64,000 bases of DNA, taken from positions 274,529 through 338,528 of the forward strand of contig JABCPU010000028.1 of assembly GCA_016800925.1 (NCBI GenBank). Direction: 5' to 3'. Made by a program: the position numbers and the translations under genes. Numbering within the stretch: the first letter of the stretch is position 1; each line of letters starts with the position of its first letter. Of the stretch, positions 11,558 through 24,941 are shown one piece after another. Source of the stretch: Suillus spraguei. Lineage: Eukaryota > Basidiomycota > Agaricomycetes > Boletales > Suillaceae. The notes beneath the pieces are model-generated. The model was given only the letters and a program-made list of their open reading frames with translations. It was not told the DNA's origin and did not search any database.

Positions 11558-12961
11558 CGTTCAAGGTGTAGAGAGTTAAGGCGAACAGCGACTCCAGGAG
11601 ACTGGAGTACATAACATTCTCATGAGAGCTATTTATTGCCACCGGATGTTAACCTGGCGTTTCCACCATGCAAAATGTGATGATATGCCTATTCAACGTA
11701 CATCACACCAGATAGACTAAATGACTATTGTCTCATGTACCGAACTTGAGGCCTTGAGGGGGATAGTAAATGCATTGACGGGTATTATCACCACCTGTGT
11801 GACACCATTGGTGTTACTAATTAGTAACGAACATGTGATGACTAACTAGGGGGGAAAGTCTATGCTGTGGTACTTCAGCGAGTTCCGCAGCACTCGGCGG
11901 CAGTAACTTATGGATTTTTGGCCAAGTCCGGGATTTCAAAGCTTTGTCATGCCAAGTACAATTATGATATATATTATGCAAAAGATAAGGCTTTCTGCTA
12001 GCCTGCGCTTCAAGTCCGACGGTTATCTTAGACTACCATTTTTAGAAGGGGTGTGTTGTGCGAACGTGTGCGCCTTATTGTCGTAACAGCGACTACTACC
12101 CAATACATGATACTAATAACGGCTATATAGATACATCTTTTTCTTTATCCTGCGCTGGCGGCCAGCCGATAAAGCGAAAAAACGCAACGGCAGGAGGCAA
12201 TGACGTGGTGGATCATCACCTGGAGTTGTCGGTCACTCAAGCTAGTAGTCATCAGTGAACTAGTGAGACATATTCCTAGCTGAAATGCTTTCATGTCTTA
12301 GCCTCACCGGTTTACTGATCAGTATACTTTCAAGTTTAGTCATACCATGACCATCGATCATCATCTGGCATTGCCCGTTCGTTTTGACACTCACCGAACC
12401 GTTTCCGCCATCGAATCGCCAGCGCATGACTGTTGGAATGTTACGTGTTACCGTCCAATCACCCAGAAGTAGTTTTAATCCTGTCGGTGACGATCGGACT
12501 TCGACGCGTCAGATCAGTTGTTATGTCGCGCATGAACGAAGCATGCGCGGCCAAAAAATATAACAGTCATATTCGCCATATTATTTCCTGTAGCGGTTAA
12601 TCATACCATCATCGGCATGGGCGTTCATGGTGATCATGCCACGACTACGTGGCAGCAAAATTCGTATAATTTCGAGGATCCTATACGGTCCAAGGTTACT
12701 CCATGTCGTCAACTATTATATCATCGTCCGTTAGGTCCATCAAGCATTGCGTGAGTGTATCATCTCATCATACGCCCGATTCCGGTGAAACCTTCCCCAC
12801 ACTGCGTGTTATAAAACGAGCAAGATGTTATAACATCCCTGTTCTCTTGTGACTTCATCTCTAAACCTTTACGAATGCACCCTAAAAGGTCCTTTGATGC
12901 CGCCCGCCCGCCTTCTCCGTCCATTTTCAAGGATGAAGAATCACTCAGCCTGTTGCCATCG
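11558..12961. other. Intergenic region, nothing supported
   Basis: 1.4 kb between divergently transcribed HMG-CoA lyase and serine palmitoyltransferase genes. It should contain both promoters. Short open frames (for example 12058-12258) have no family likeness. No repeat or RNA gene recognised. Confidence 0.4.
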
Positions 12962-15011
12962 ATGACGACGGCAGTGTCATACCTTCTTACTATCCAACAA
13001 GCGGCGTTCCCGCACTCGCACTCAGGACAACCCCCACACGGCACTAACACCTGTACTTTCCCTCTCCTCCTCTGTTAGTACGACCTCATCCGACTCGGAA
13101 GACACCGTCCTTAATGAGGACGATAAGAACAACTGTCTCGTGAATCCTCATACGCCGCCCACATCTGAGCAGGTCTTCGCTACCCCTCACACAGAGTTTG
13201 GTCACTGTGCAAATGAAAATTATCGTTGCGTCTCTAAGCATGACTATACGAAACCGTTTCAGGAGCACACCATCGAGAAGCCCCCATACTATATCCACTT
13301 TGCCACCTATATAACTATGCTCATTATCCCAATGTTGGGTCATTTGCGCGACTTCTTTGGAAAGCGTTTTGCTAAGTCTCGTTTCACCCACCTTATGCCC
13401 CATAACGTATGTGACATCTTTTGTCCTCTTCAACACATCTAATTCATTTCTTACATACGCAGGGTTACGCGCCGTTGAACTCCGATTTCGATTCCTTTGT
13501 CGTTCGACGGCTGAAGCGTCGCATAGATGACTGCTATGGCCAGCCTATCACAGGTGTCCCAGGCCGCACTGTTCTCATCCTCGACCGTTATTCCCCCGAT
13601 TACAACCATACCCAAATCTATACTGGCGGAAAGACACGCGCCCTGAACATCTCATCATATAACTACCTGGCCTTTTCCCAGGGCTGCGGCAGCTGGGCAG
13701 ATGCAGTCGCCGAGAGCGTCCGCCGATACGGCGTCTCCAGCTGTGGCACACGTCTTGACACTGGAAGCAACGATCTTCATGCGTACGCCGAAGCTCTTAT
13801 TGCACGTTTTTTGGGTACCGAAGATGCATTGGTCTGTTCTATGGGTTTCGCCACAAACTCCACTTTCATCCCTGGACTCGCAGGGAAGGGGTCCTTAATT
13901 ATTTCTGACGAGCTGATCCACACTAGTATGCGGATCGGAATACGCCAGAGTGGTGCAGAGTTTCGGATATTCAAACACAACAATATGTCAAGCCTCGAGT
14001 CCTTGCTGCGTGAGGTGATAAGCCAGGGCCAACCCAAGACGCATCGTGCTTGGAAGAAAATCTTGGTCATCGTCGAGGGCTTGTACTCCATGGAGGGAAC
14101 GCTCGTGAACCTGCCTAGGATTGTCGAGCTGAAACAAAAGTATAAAGTGTGTAATGCGATTGCCATTGTGACACGATGTTGAGCTTTCATTTAAGTTCTA
14201 CCTCTACATTGATGAGGCGCACTCGATCGGATCGCTCGGTTCTCGCGGACGGGGTGTGACGGACTATTTTAACGTCCCTTCTGATTCGATTGATGTTCTG
14301 ATGGGCACATTCAGCAAGGGATTTGGTGCTGCTGGAGGATACATTGCAGGGCCAAAATACCTGATTGATGCTCTCCGGCTGCGCAGTCACTCGGGTCCGT
14401 ATGCGGAAGCCATAACGCCATCCGTGATTACACAAGTTGTTGTGTCGATGGCCAGCATTATGGGCGTCGCTCCGGTACCACAACCTACTAAATCTACGAT
14501 TTTCCTTGATAGCTCAATTGTAGCGCAGAAGGAAGGTGAAGAGGAGCTCGCAGGAATGGCGCCCGCAAGCATGCTGCCTCAGTGGATGAAACTTCGTCCA
14601 TCTCTCGCGGACGGATCTGAAGCTCGCATGCGTATGCGCCGGCTTGCCTTCAACTGTCGCTATCTCCACATGGGCCTCAAAAAACTCGGCTTTATCGTCT
14701 ACGGACATGCCTCCAGTCCAATTGTTCCTTTGCTTATCTTTAACCCCGGAAAATTGCCCGTTTTTGCGCGCATGATGCGTGCGCGTCCCATACCAATTGC
14801 TGTTGTTGTCGTGACGTTCCCCGCCACTTCGGTCGAGACCTGTCGTGCACGGCTCTGTCCTAGCGCATCGCACACGAAGGAAGATATCGATATTGTGTTA
14901 CGGGCGTGCGACGAGGTGGGCGGAATTCTGGACATGAAACATGGTTCATGCGAGCGATGGGGAATTAATGAGGTTTGTGAGCGCGCAGTGGAGCTTGTGC
15001 ACTCGGTGTGA
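12962..15011 (+). CDS. LCB2: Serine palmitoyltransferase subunit 2
   Basis: Catalytic PLP subunit of serine palmitoyltransferase in the ER membrane; condenses serine with palmitoyl-CoA, the first step of sphingolipid synthesis, as a heterodimer with LCB1. Exons 12962-12973, 13026-13406, 13463-14146 and 14196-15011 give 630 residues with no break. Landmarks: PPYYIHFATYIT (N-terminal membrane helix), GHLRDFFGKRF, NGYAPLNSDFDSF, DRYSPDYN, SSYNYLAF, VEGLYSMEGT, DEAHSIGSLG (PLP-ring Asp and His), and GTFSKGFGAAGGYIAG with the Schiff-base Lys. The tail has SASHTKEDID. The 4-codon first exon fits a 52-nt intron; an in-frame ATG at 12875 is an alternative start. DELIHTS replaces the usual DELNHAS, a mild divergence. 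Confidence 0.92.
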
Positions 15012-15460
15012 ATGCTTACATGACTTCTGTGTCGTTCTTGTGCCTGCTCGTCCTTTATTTATTCATCGGTCCCCGCTGCAGCTAGCCGGCATTTGAACTC
15101 GGATCGTTGCATATGTCGTTTGATTTCGGTGAGATACTATAATGCTCATTAACAACCACGTTGCCACAACGTTTGCTTATCACGGTATAATAACACCATA
15201 TTTCGCGACAGTGCTTACAACTTTTTAGAGAAAGACTATCGTAACGATGCTCACGCGTCAAGTTCCCGACTCCCGGTGCGGCGGGGTCCCACTGCAATAG
15301 CAGAACTTCGACGGCTCACCAAATGGTTTATCCACCCTATGTTAGACAGTACATGTGGTAACTAATCTGTCTACTTATGTGTGTGTATGTGAATGATGGA
15401 TCATGTACAATGGTCCTGGCCTGGTCGTGGACGATGACACCAACTTAAGGTGAAACAATA
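15012..15460. other. Intergenic region, nothing supported
   Basis: Boundary between the genic left part and the transposon-rich centre. No gene, repeat or RNA recognised. Confidence 0.4.
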
Positions 15461-16375
15461 TTGGTTACAAAGAGGGGGGTGGGGGTTAGGTTTGTTCAGT
15501 TGCAATTCTTGTTCTTGTCTTTTGGCAATGATATGTCTCTGAACACTGTTCTGAACCTTCCTGTACTGGTGATGTATTTGAACAGTGGCTTCAAGCAGTT
15601 GGTCTCATTGAGGATGTGTTTCATGTGGTTTGCTTTCGTTCCCAATTCCAGTCTGAGGATGTTGCGTTGTTTGGAGTATGCTGTGCGGGTGAAGAGGAAG
15701 TGGTGGACAGACTCGTTTCCTTCATTACATTGGAGACAAATTGCTGATTCTGCTTTTGTGATGTGCTGGAGGTGTTTGTTGAGGGGTGCATGTCCCGATC
15801 ATAGCTGGAAGAGCAGTGAGCTGCAGTGTCATGGAAATTTGTTAATGATCTCTGAGAAGTGTTTCGAAGGAGCAGAGGGGTCTCTGAAGTGCAGGATGGC
15901 ATAGTGGGGGGGAGTTATGTAGGACCTTCTTGGCTTCTTTCTTGATTTTCGATCTGAATTTTTGCAGTGTGGATGATTTGCTGGTAGGCAACATGATGGG
16001 GGTCAGTGATGTTATTCTGAGAGAGTGTGGGAGCCATCTGCATCAGGAAATTCACACATTCCTTGACGTGCTTAATCAGCTTAACTCACTTATCTCAAAA
16101 CTTGTTTGCTCTCTCTCACATCATTCACCTGGCATATCTTATATTTTTTGAGTGCGAAATATAATAAAACATGTATATTAATATATCTCAACATTTTTTT
16201 TCTGAATTCACTCACATTGAAATTTTGGACAAGTAGATTCAATTTCACCAAGGCAGTTAAGTGTAAATAAGTCTGCATAAGGGCATGTCAAGGAATGTGT
16301 GAATTTCCTGATGTGCCTCTGATGCTTCTCCTTTCGCTGCTCTTTTGCATTCTCACCTGCCTTCTTGTTTCCTGG

Positions 16376-17507
16376 TGTAACAAACATATTGGCGCTGGCC
16401 TTAAAACCCTATCTTTTGGCGCATGTCTCACGTCTATAGGAATCTCCACCAGTCCAAAGGCCGTCTTACTCCTTTAGCATTGCCGGCAGCATCCCACACT
16501 TACTGCACACCGTACCGACTGCTGCACCACGTTCCACATACCGATGTCCTTCCATGTCCTTGCCACGTCCGCATAGCTCCATTTGGTGTGTAGTTTGTTT
16601 TATGTTCGTTATCACTGATTCCACGGCAAGTCTTATTACATGTCGCCTCGTGCTGCAGCTGCCTCATGCTACCTTTACATATGGCGGTTACTGTACTTGA
16701 GCGCTACTGATCTCGCCTAGAGCATTCCAAGTACATACGATATAGGATATAAGCACCGCGTACCCAGCACAATACAGCACCTGATTTGTACCCCATCTAT
16801 CTCCCTTGTGTATATCTGCGTCTATCTCCTTTTGTCACTTATCCTGTTTCTGGTACTCTGGCTGTGTATAGTTCCGTCCTGTGTCACTGATCCACTGCAC
16901 ATTAACTAATAGACTTCCATTACACTTTGTACATAGCCCTCGGTCCCGGACTTGTTGATTTTCCGTCTTAGATACTTACCGTATATAAACCACTTGTAGA
17001 TCTCTGTAGAACCTTATTTCGAATATCATCTTAAATTCTGCTCATTCTGTTTCCTCCGGACTTGAGACACTCTCCGCTCTAAGTCATCTTCTGAGACTTG
17101 GGATTGATTCCTTTAGTCTATATCTCTGACTCTATCTTTGGATAGTCTACCTCTGTCAGTTTCTAGTTAGGAATCCATTCCGAAGCTAGCCTTAATCCTC
17201 CTTCCATCCCTACACTCCAGATAACCTTTGGATGTACCATATCTAATACCTTCAACTACCATATCCGATACCTTGGACATACCATATCCAATACCTTCGG
17301 ACGTCCGGATCTGCCATGCAACTCCTTCCGGATCTTCGGACATATATCTCCTCTCTGAAATAAGGGGCATACTCGGACAAGGGCACAGTGCACAAACTGA
17401 GGCCAAAGCCCTTCAGATCTTTCACCCCTTGAGTACGGTCTAACAACCACACATACTAACTTAGGAGGTAGTTTATCTACAGCCCAGGTTAGGTTCTTAT
17501 CTTTACA
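16376..17507 (+). mobile_element. LTR family B, copy 2, internally rearranged
   Basis: Begins TGTAAC and ends TTTACA. The left 400 bp and the last 60 bp match the reverse complement of 28202-29134 (shared words: ATATTGGCGCTG, GTCTTATTACATGT, GGATATAAGCAC, TTTATCTACAGCC). Its middle is replaced by a truncated family A LTR. It interrupts the LINE between the GIP and GNK codons; flanks read CCTGG and CACCGG, compatible with a decayed short target duplication. Confidence 0.6.
16797..17445 (+). mobile_element. 5'-truncated family A LTR inside LTR B
   Basis: Matches the family A LTR from its CTCCCTTGTGTATATCTG word to its GTCTAACA end, including the TATATAAACCACTTGTAGAT promoter-like segment, but lacks about the first 120 bp. 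The 3' end is followed directly by LTR B sequence. Confidence 0.65.
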
Positions 17508-17990
17508 CACCGGGATTCCAATATGGCCTGGAGTCCAGCATATCACCAGTTTCCTTCTGTCACCTTGTGGGAGCAACTTTGAAGGTCATTGTGAAAGATG
17601 TCCATGAGATAGTGGCCAGGTTGAGAGTTGGAGGCATTTGTTGTGTGCATCACGGCTTGGTTATCCACCCCTAGAGTCATCGTCCCTTCACCTCCTGCTT
17701 TCCTCAGCAACTTGACTGCCAGGATTATCCCTACCAATTCTGCCTCATAAACTGTGTGCTCTCGGTCATTGCCCAAATGGAATCTCAACTTGTCAGTTAC
17801 TTCTTCTCCCTGCATCAATACGGCCGCTGCTCCTACTCCACCCTCTATTGCTGATCCATCCAAGTACACTCTTAGTTCTTTGTTGGCTAGCTCATCGTCC
17901 TCCGCTGCCTCTTCCTTTTTCCTAGCTATCCAAACCTCCACGTCTGCTTTCCGCTTAGGGTAGTGTCAGACTGGTAGGATCTTTTCCATT

Positions 17991-18547
17991 CTTGTGGGAC
18001 ATTGTGATGATCAGTGACAAGCAACTCTGTTGTACCAAAGTTGTACTACATATTGAAGAATTTGTATGGAATTAATAAGGGCGAAAGCAGAAGTGAAGTA
18101 TTAGCTCAGGTGTTCCCGAATCATTTACAGCAGGCTTACTTGGACAAGCTCTAAGTAGGATCAATGAATTTGATCTGTTCAATATTGCTCATTTAGACTT
18201 GCTTGAAGATCTGGGGCAGCTGCTAGATGGACCAGGATGCGGAGTCTTGAAAATGTCATGTTGAAGAGATACGTGTAGCCCATGCACTTGTCCAAAATTT
18301 CCAAACCATTCAAGTTAAGCATTGGTACACTAGTATATGCATTAGTTCAGGTGAACTTAAAGACAGAGGCAGGCCACCTACTAACAAATCATTCAACACT
18401 GTACATTAATACAATCTTGATTGTGCAATGATGGTGCCCCTTATTCCCTTTAACTCCACCCAGCCCATAACACTATATTAATACATCTTGAATGGACAAC
18501 AATCCATAAATACCGATACATACTTTTCTATAACTATCCATTGTTCA
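17991..18547. other. AT-rich stretch, nothing recognised
   Basis: Follows the LINE remnant and ends at the target duplication of a solo LTR. No gene supported; probably old repeat sequence. Confidence 0.35.
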
Positions 18548-19317
18548 TGTCATATACCATATTTCTAATCTCAGATCCGACCATATCCGATCAGATTCAA
18601 TCAAATCCATATCCGTCCGGTCCACAGATCCTGCCCGGACCACCCATCTGAATGTGCTCACTTCTCGCACCTTAACTCCCTTGTGTATATCTGTGCCTAT
18701 CTCCTTTCGTCATTCCTCCTGTTTCCGGTATTCCGGCTGTTTATATTTCCGTCCTGTGTTACTGATCCGTTTCCTGTGTTCATTTCCGATTCATGCTTAC
18801 TGATCCGCTGTGCATTAACTAATAGACTTCCGTTACACTTCGTACATAGCCCTTGGTCCCGGACTTGCGGATTATCCGTCTTAGATACTTACAGTATATA
18901 AACCACTTGTAGATCTCCGTAGAACCTTAGTTCGAATATCATCTTAGATTCTACTCATTCTGCCTCCTCCGGACTTAAGCCACTTTCCGCTTTAAGTCAC
19001 CTTCCGAGACTTAGGATTGATTCCTATAAGTCTATATCTCCGACTCTATCTTCGGATAGTCTATCTCCATTAGTTTCTAGTTAGGAACTCGTTCCGAAAC
19101 TAGCCTTAATCTCTGTCCTCTCCTTACATTCCGAATAACCTTTGGATGTATCATATCCAACACCTTCGGACACCTGGATCCGTCACGCAACTCCTTCTGG
19201 GTCTTCGGACGAATAACTCCTCCCTGAAATAAGGGGCATTACTCGAGAAAGGGGCACAGTGCACGAACTGAGGCCAAAGCCCTTCGGATCTCTCTACCCT
19301 TGAGTACAGTCTTAACA
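18548..19317 (+). mobile_element. Solo LTR, family A (copy 1)
   Basis: 770-bp solo LTR with ends TGTCATATACC and GTCTTAACA. Exact 5-bp duplication GTTCA at 18543-18547 and 19318-19322 proves the boundaries. A TATATAAACCACTTGTAGAT promoter-like motif lies in its second half. No internal retroelement genes are attached, so it arose by LTR-LTR recombination. Confidence 0.9.
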
Positions 19318-20889
19318 GTTCAACAGGATGTATCCTTGAGGAGGATCATTTATAGAAGCTTTGGGCACTTGTTGGCTTACAAATCACTACCCAAGTGGGA
19401 TTATCCAATATGTTGGGATATCTGGTGAAATTTATGATTAGCTAATGTAAATTCTGTAAAGGGGATTCACCTCAGATTCATTGAGAAAAAAAAAAAGGAA
19501 TCCGATGTCACATGACCTATGGCTGGAAATTCTGCATTGTGCTGACACACGGTTGCCATTGTGCTGCCTGCACCTAACTTAGGGTTGGGTGTGGGAGTTG
19601 CTTACACTGACACTGAGAGCACTGAATTAAATAGTTGTTAAAAATTAAATTACTATAGAAAATTGTAATAATCAAGGACTGAGGTGTTGACTGCATATTC
19701 TGTAGTTAGTAATATATCACAAAACATCCACCAGGCACCTAATCCCCTGACATATGGAAAAATTTACGATGTTGGCGGGTGCATCCATGCCCAGCTGGGA
19801 AGCCTGCCCAGAAGTTCGAGATTTACAAAATTTACAAATTTACTGTGTATGTCTCCTTCTCCTGCTGTCTTGCTACTTAAGGGTCTTATATGGAACATGT
19901 ATACAGTGACAACACAACTGTACAGGGATAAGACTTCTTGCCAGTCCTTAAGTACATGGTCTCCGACTTTTCTGCTTTGTGGAGATAACGTGCTGAGTTC
20001 TTGGGTGGGTATCTTTCAATGGTCTTTCTCTTGAAGATCTGTGTGAAAGTGTTGAGTTTGAGATTTGAAGTAGTGTTGTATAGTAGGTATGTTTCACCCT
20101 AGTAGATCGTGTTTCAACCTATGAAAGTCTGTTTCAACTTTGTCGTGTTCTCTGAGTGTGTCCTTTTGTTGAAAGAGAGAGTCTTTAGATCTGTATACGT
20201 AAAGCTTAGTCTGAGAGCTGTTAGATATTATATAGTCAACCCTGTAAGGTAGTATATAATGTAGAGTAGATATAGATTTCTTAGTCTTACTTCAAGGCTA
20301 GATTGCCTGCACTTTTATTCTTATGAAATCTCACACAGTAGAAGACAAGAATGAAAAATGGGAAGTTGTTATTACAGGTGAAAATGGGCTCCTTATATAT
20401 CTTTTGGAGGCCCTGCTTACTAAGCATGATTCTACACATAGATTGGTAAGAAACCTTCCTATTTAGTGTGTTGAGTCAGCTTATTTTATTAAGTACATTA
20501 TAAATACAGTGAATTCTTACAAAGCATGACAAAAGGCTGTTGAGTCATCTCAGGGATTGGTCATGCAAAAGCTGACAAACCAAGCCTTTTGGGTGAGCTT
20601 ACTCATCATTTTTATCAAGTACATTACAAATAAAGTTCAAATCTTACAAAGATCTTACAAAGATGATAAATCATGACAAAACATGATGAGTCAAGTCTGA
20701 AAGTCTTATAAATCATCAAGTTTGAGGATAGAAAGTTCTGGAATAAAAATGAAAGGGGATAGAATATGAAGGAACTAAATCAAAAGTACAAAAAATATAA
20801 AAGACAATCAAAGTGTGAGCAAAATAATAGGACAACTTAGAGATATAGTATGGACTGTTGGATCTTTCCTATCACTCCTTCTTATATCT
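19318..20889. other. AT-rich unassigned stretch with short direct duplication
   Basis: No gene. Two related segments near 20480-20540 and 20605-20680 share AAGTACATTA, AAATA, TCTTACAAAG and CATGACAAAA words, an old direct duplication of about 110-120 bp. The 5' LTR and gag of the Gypsy element that follows should lie here but are not recognisable. Confidence 0.35.
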
Positions 20890-20898
20890 TAGCTTGGT

Positions 20899-23800
20899 AT
20901 GAATCTCATACCATGTATGACAGCGCAACATCATCAGAACCCATGTACAACTGCCGCAGGCAGTATCACTGATTCTCACATTGAGAAATGCAAGAATGAT
21001 TCTGAACCCGAAAGTCAGGTTAGACCTGAACCTAGTGAGCAATGGCCAGATAGAAGAACAGAAGTATGGAAAGAGAAAAGCTGATGAAGAACTTCAAGAA
21101 TGAGATTGGAATGTACCTAAACTTTCCAAATACTTCCCTGATCAACCATGACAAGCTTCAATTGAGGAGATCCTGACAAAGAAGAAATGGCATCTACAAA
21201 TGCCCAGGAAGAACCCATGCCCTCATTGATCCCAACAGAGGATGATGACCAATTCAACATGATGCAAGATGTCTGGCATGCGCCTGAAGTATGCAAATTT
21301 TCCTCTTATGAACTAGGAGATGGAGAATTCCTTGTGGAGTATGACACTGATGGAGTCAGTATGTGGATCATTGAAGAAGTATCCACGGACACACTCCTTA
21401 CGCATGATGGAACTTCCTGACTTGAACAACTCCCCAACTACTCCACTATCTCTTTTCCTCCCCCAAAATACAGTAACAAGGCTCAGGAATTCACCACAGA
21501 TGAGAAGGAGAAGAAAAAGAAACCCTTTGAAGAATTGGTCCCAGGATATTTGCACGACTTTGCAGACGTCTTCGCTAAAGACAGACTGAACGAACTACCC
21601 CCAAACACCCTGGTATTGATCATCGGATTGATACCAAACCCGGTTTTATCCCTCGCACGTCTAAGGTTTACCCGCTATCAGAGAAAGAATGCGCTGCCGT
21701 CAAAACATTTATTGATGAAAACATTGTGAAGGGCTTTATCTCAGAATCGAAGTCACCCCAAGCTAGTGGCTTCTTCTTTGTGGGAAAGAAAAGTGGAGAG
21801 CTACGTCCCTGTCAAGATTATCGCTATATCAATGATTGGACAGTCAAGAACACTTATCCGTCCTGCCTGCTTTCCATTTCCCTTGTCACCCACCTTCACA
21901 ACACACATTTCTTTATGAAAATGGATATTCGGTCTGGTTATAACAATATTCGCATCCACCCGATTGTCATATACCATACTTCTAATCTCAGATCCGATCA
22001 TATCCGTCCAGATCCGATCGTTTCCATATCCGTCCGGTCCACAGATCCTGTCCGGACCACCCTTCCGAATGTACTCACTTCTCGCACCTTAACTCCCTGG
22101 TGAACATCTGCGTCTATCTCCTTTCGTCATTTCTCCTACTACCGGTACTCCGGCTGTTTATATTTCCGTCCTGTGTTACTTATCTGTTTCCTGTGTTCAT
22201 TTCCGATTCATGCTTACTGATCCGCTGTGCAATAACTAATAGACTTCCGTTACACTTCGTACATAGCCCTCGGTCCCGGACTTGCTAATTATCCGTCTTA
22301 GATACTTACTGTATATAAACCACTTGTAGATCTCTGTAGAACCTTAGTTCGAATATCATCTTAGATTCTACTCATTCTGCCTCCTCCGGACTTAAGCCAC
22401 TCTCCGCTTTAAGTCACCTTCCGAGACTTAGGATTGACTCCTATAGTCTATACCTCCGACTCTATCTTCGGATAGTCCATCTCCGTTAGTTTCTAGTTAG
22501 GAACTCGTTCCAAAACTAGCCTTAAATCTCTGTCCTCTCCTTACGTTCTGAATTACCTTCGGACGTATTATATCCGACACCTTCGGACACCCGGATCCGT
22601 CACGCCACCCCTTCCGGGTCTTCGGACGAATAACTCCTCCCTGAAATAAGGGGCATTACTCGAGAAAGGGGCACAGTGTACGAACTGAGGCCAAAGCCCT
22701 TCGGATCTCTCTACCCTTGAGTACAGTCTTAACACCGATGATCACTGCAAAGCAGCATTTACCATGGAATTCGGCCTCTTTGAACTGAACATCATGTTTT
22801 TGGTCTCTGTAATTCCCTAGCAACTTTCCAAGCATACATGAATCACACCTTCCAACAAGAAATTAATGAAGGATGGATGGTGATCTACATGGACGATATC
22901 CTGATTTTCTCTATGACAATGGCAGAACACCACAAATGAACTAGATGTGTATTGATGAAGATACAAAAGGAACACCTGTTCCTGAAACTGGAGAAATGCA
23001 CCTTCAATGCAGAAGAAGTGGAATACCTCAGAATGATAATTCGCCCTGGACAAGTTGCTATGGATACTGCCAAGACCAAAGGAATCACCAAATGGCCAAT
23101 CCCAAAATCAGTAAAAGATGTTCGGTCATTCCTCGGCTTTTGCAACTTCTACCGCACATTCATTTCCCACTACTCTGATATCACTCAACCCCTTATCAAA
23201 TTAACAAAGAAAGATAAGGCCTTTGACTAGTCACCTGAATGTATGGACACCTTCAAAGAACTGAAATGACACTTCACATCCCAACCGGTACTCCACAACC
23301 CTGATCCTTCCCAACAATTTGCTATCACTACTGATGCTTCACTCGTAGCTACTGGTGGGGTTCTCTTGCAGACTGATGAGAATGGTGTTTATCACCCTTG
23401 CACCTATCTCTCACAGTCTTTGAACCCTGCAGAACACAATTATCAGATCTTTGATTGGGAATTACTTGCCATTATCCAGGCATTGAACAAATGGCGTCAT
23501 TACCTTGAAGGAAACCCACACCCTGTCCTGGCATTCACTGACCACAAGAACCTTCTGTATTTTAGAAGTGCACAGAAGCTTACCTGCTGCCAAGCACATT
23601 GGCAATTGATTTTGTCAATTTATGACATTGAACTGCATTACATTGCAGGTACAAAATTAGCCGTACCTGATGCACTATCTCGCCGGCCCGACTATGACTC
23701 TGGCAAAGACAATAACAAGGACCAGACTCTCCTCCCTGATGCTCTATTCATTTGTCTTATCGACACAAATCTGAAGAATGTGCTATCATCCTCAGACCCC

Positions 23801-24941
23801 TTTGACAACCCTGTCTTTAAGACAGCTTCTGATGCCCTTGATGGTGTGTGCCTTCCTCCTATGAAGTCAGCACTCTCTGATTGGAAGATTGAGGAGAATG
23901 TCCTCTATTACAAGAACCGTGCTTACATTGCTCCAGCACATCACACTAATATCTTACAATGATGTCACAATCACCCTACCGCAGGGCATCCCAGTAGGTT
24001 CAAAACAGAAGAACTCGTAAAACAAGAAGCCTGGTGGCCTGCTATGGGCTCCTATATCCAGAAATACATAGAGGGTTGCGCCCTTTGTCAGCAAATGAAA
24101 GCAGATACTCACCCCATCCGACCTCCACTTACTCCAATTCCATCCTCTGTGACTCAACCATTCTCCCAGGTCTCTATGGATCTGATCATTGACCTCCCTG
24201 TCTCTGGAGGCTTTGACAGTATCATGGTCATGGTAGACCATGACCTTATGAAGGGGTAATTATTATCCCTTGCTTGAAAACCATCAACTCTGAAGGCATT
24301 GCCAAACTATTCTTGAAGCACATCTATCGCTGATTTGGCCTCCATGACAAAGCCATCTCGGATTGTGGTCCACAGTTCCTATCACGCTTCTCAAAAGAAC
24401 TTGCACGACTCCTTGACTATGTCATTGCCCCATCTACAGCATATCATCCACAGACTAATGGTCAAACAGAACAGCTCAACCAAGAGCTAGAAACGTACTT
24501 GCACATCTATTGTGCAACAACCCTGAAGATTGGGTAGAGCACCTACCAATTGCTGATTTGTGCATAACCACTGAAAACATGATGCAAGGAATGGATTACC
24601 ATTCTATTTGATGATGGGATACGAGCCACAAGCTATTCCCCATCTGATCCCCAATTCAACCATCCCTGCCGCAGAAGATCAAGTACAATCCCTGCAGAAG
24701 ATAAGAGAAGAAGCAATTGCTTGCCATAAAATCGCCATGCAGACAATGGCCAAACGATCCTGAGGAGAAAAGTACACCCCATGGAAGATCAGAGACAAAG
24801 TCTGGCTGTCTGCAGCTAATCTTAGACTGAAACTCCCATCACGGAAGCTCACACCAAAACAATATGGACCTTTCCCTATCACTGCAGTTCTGTCACCTAT
24901 CATGTTCATGCTCAAGCTTCCTCCACAGTGGAAGATCCACT
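20899..24941 (+). pseudogene. G1 pol: protease-RT linker, RT, RNase H, integrase
   Basis: Degenerate Gypsy polyprotein. Order seen: linker (SLIPTEDDDQFNMMQDVWHA), reverse transcriptase start (DVFAKD, RPCQDYRYIND, MKMDIRSGYNNIRIHP), then after an inserted LTR the catalytic YMDDILIF, RT thumb (GFCNFYRTF), RNase H (ATGGVLLQTDENG, HNYQIFDWELLAII, FTDHKNL), integrase zinc finger part (CALCQQMKADTHP) and core (SMDLIIDLP, DCGPQF, STAYHPQTNGQTEQ). Many stops and frameshifts. YMDD is intact here while the copy G2 has YMDN. Confidence 0.85.
21965..22734 (+). mobile_element. Solo LTR, family A (copy 2)
   Basis: 770-bp solo LTR, TGTCATATACC to GTCTTAACA, with exact 5-bp duplication CCGAT at 21960-21964 and 22735-22739. 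It splits the G1 reverse transcriptase between NNIRIHP and the following Asp. Confidence 0.92.

Larger units (their letters stand above)
15465..17990 (-). pseudogene. LINE (non-LTR retrotransposon) 3' remnant with RNase H domain
   Basis: Minus-strand remnant of a LINE polyprotein end. The RNase H part lies at about 17510-17990: LRVYLDGSAIEGGVGAAAVL with its first Asp, then YEAELVGI, GVDNQAV and CWTPGHIGIP. The chain resumes at 16290-16375 with PGNKKAGENAKEQ. Further on, at 15470-15904, follows the C-terminal zinc-type segment (ICLQCNEGNESVHHFLF, then TGRFRTVFRD). These pieces are in the right order for one element. A second LTR (16376-17507) sits exactly between GIP and GNK. A short inverted copy of the KFTHS-coding segment near 16045 shows local rearrangement. 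No full open frame remains. Confidence 0.7.

Noticed and set aside
12875..12961. Upstream in-frame ATG of LCB2
   Set aside because: Kept as an alternative only; the ATG at 12962 gives a usual short first exon, and nothing upstream is conserved to my knowledge.
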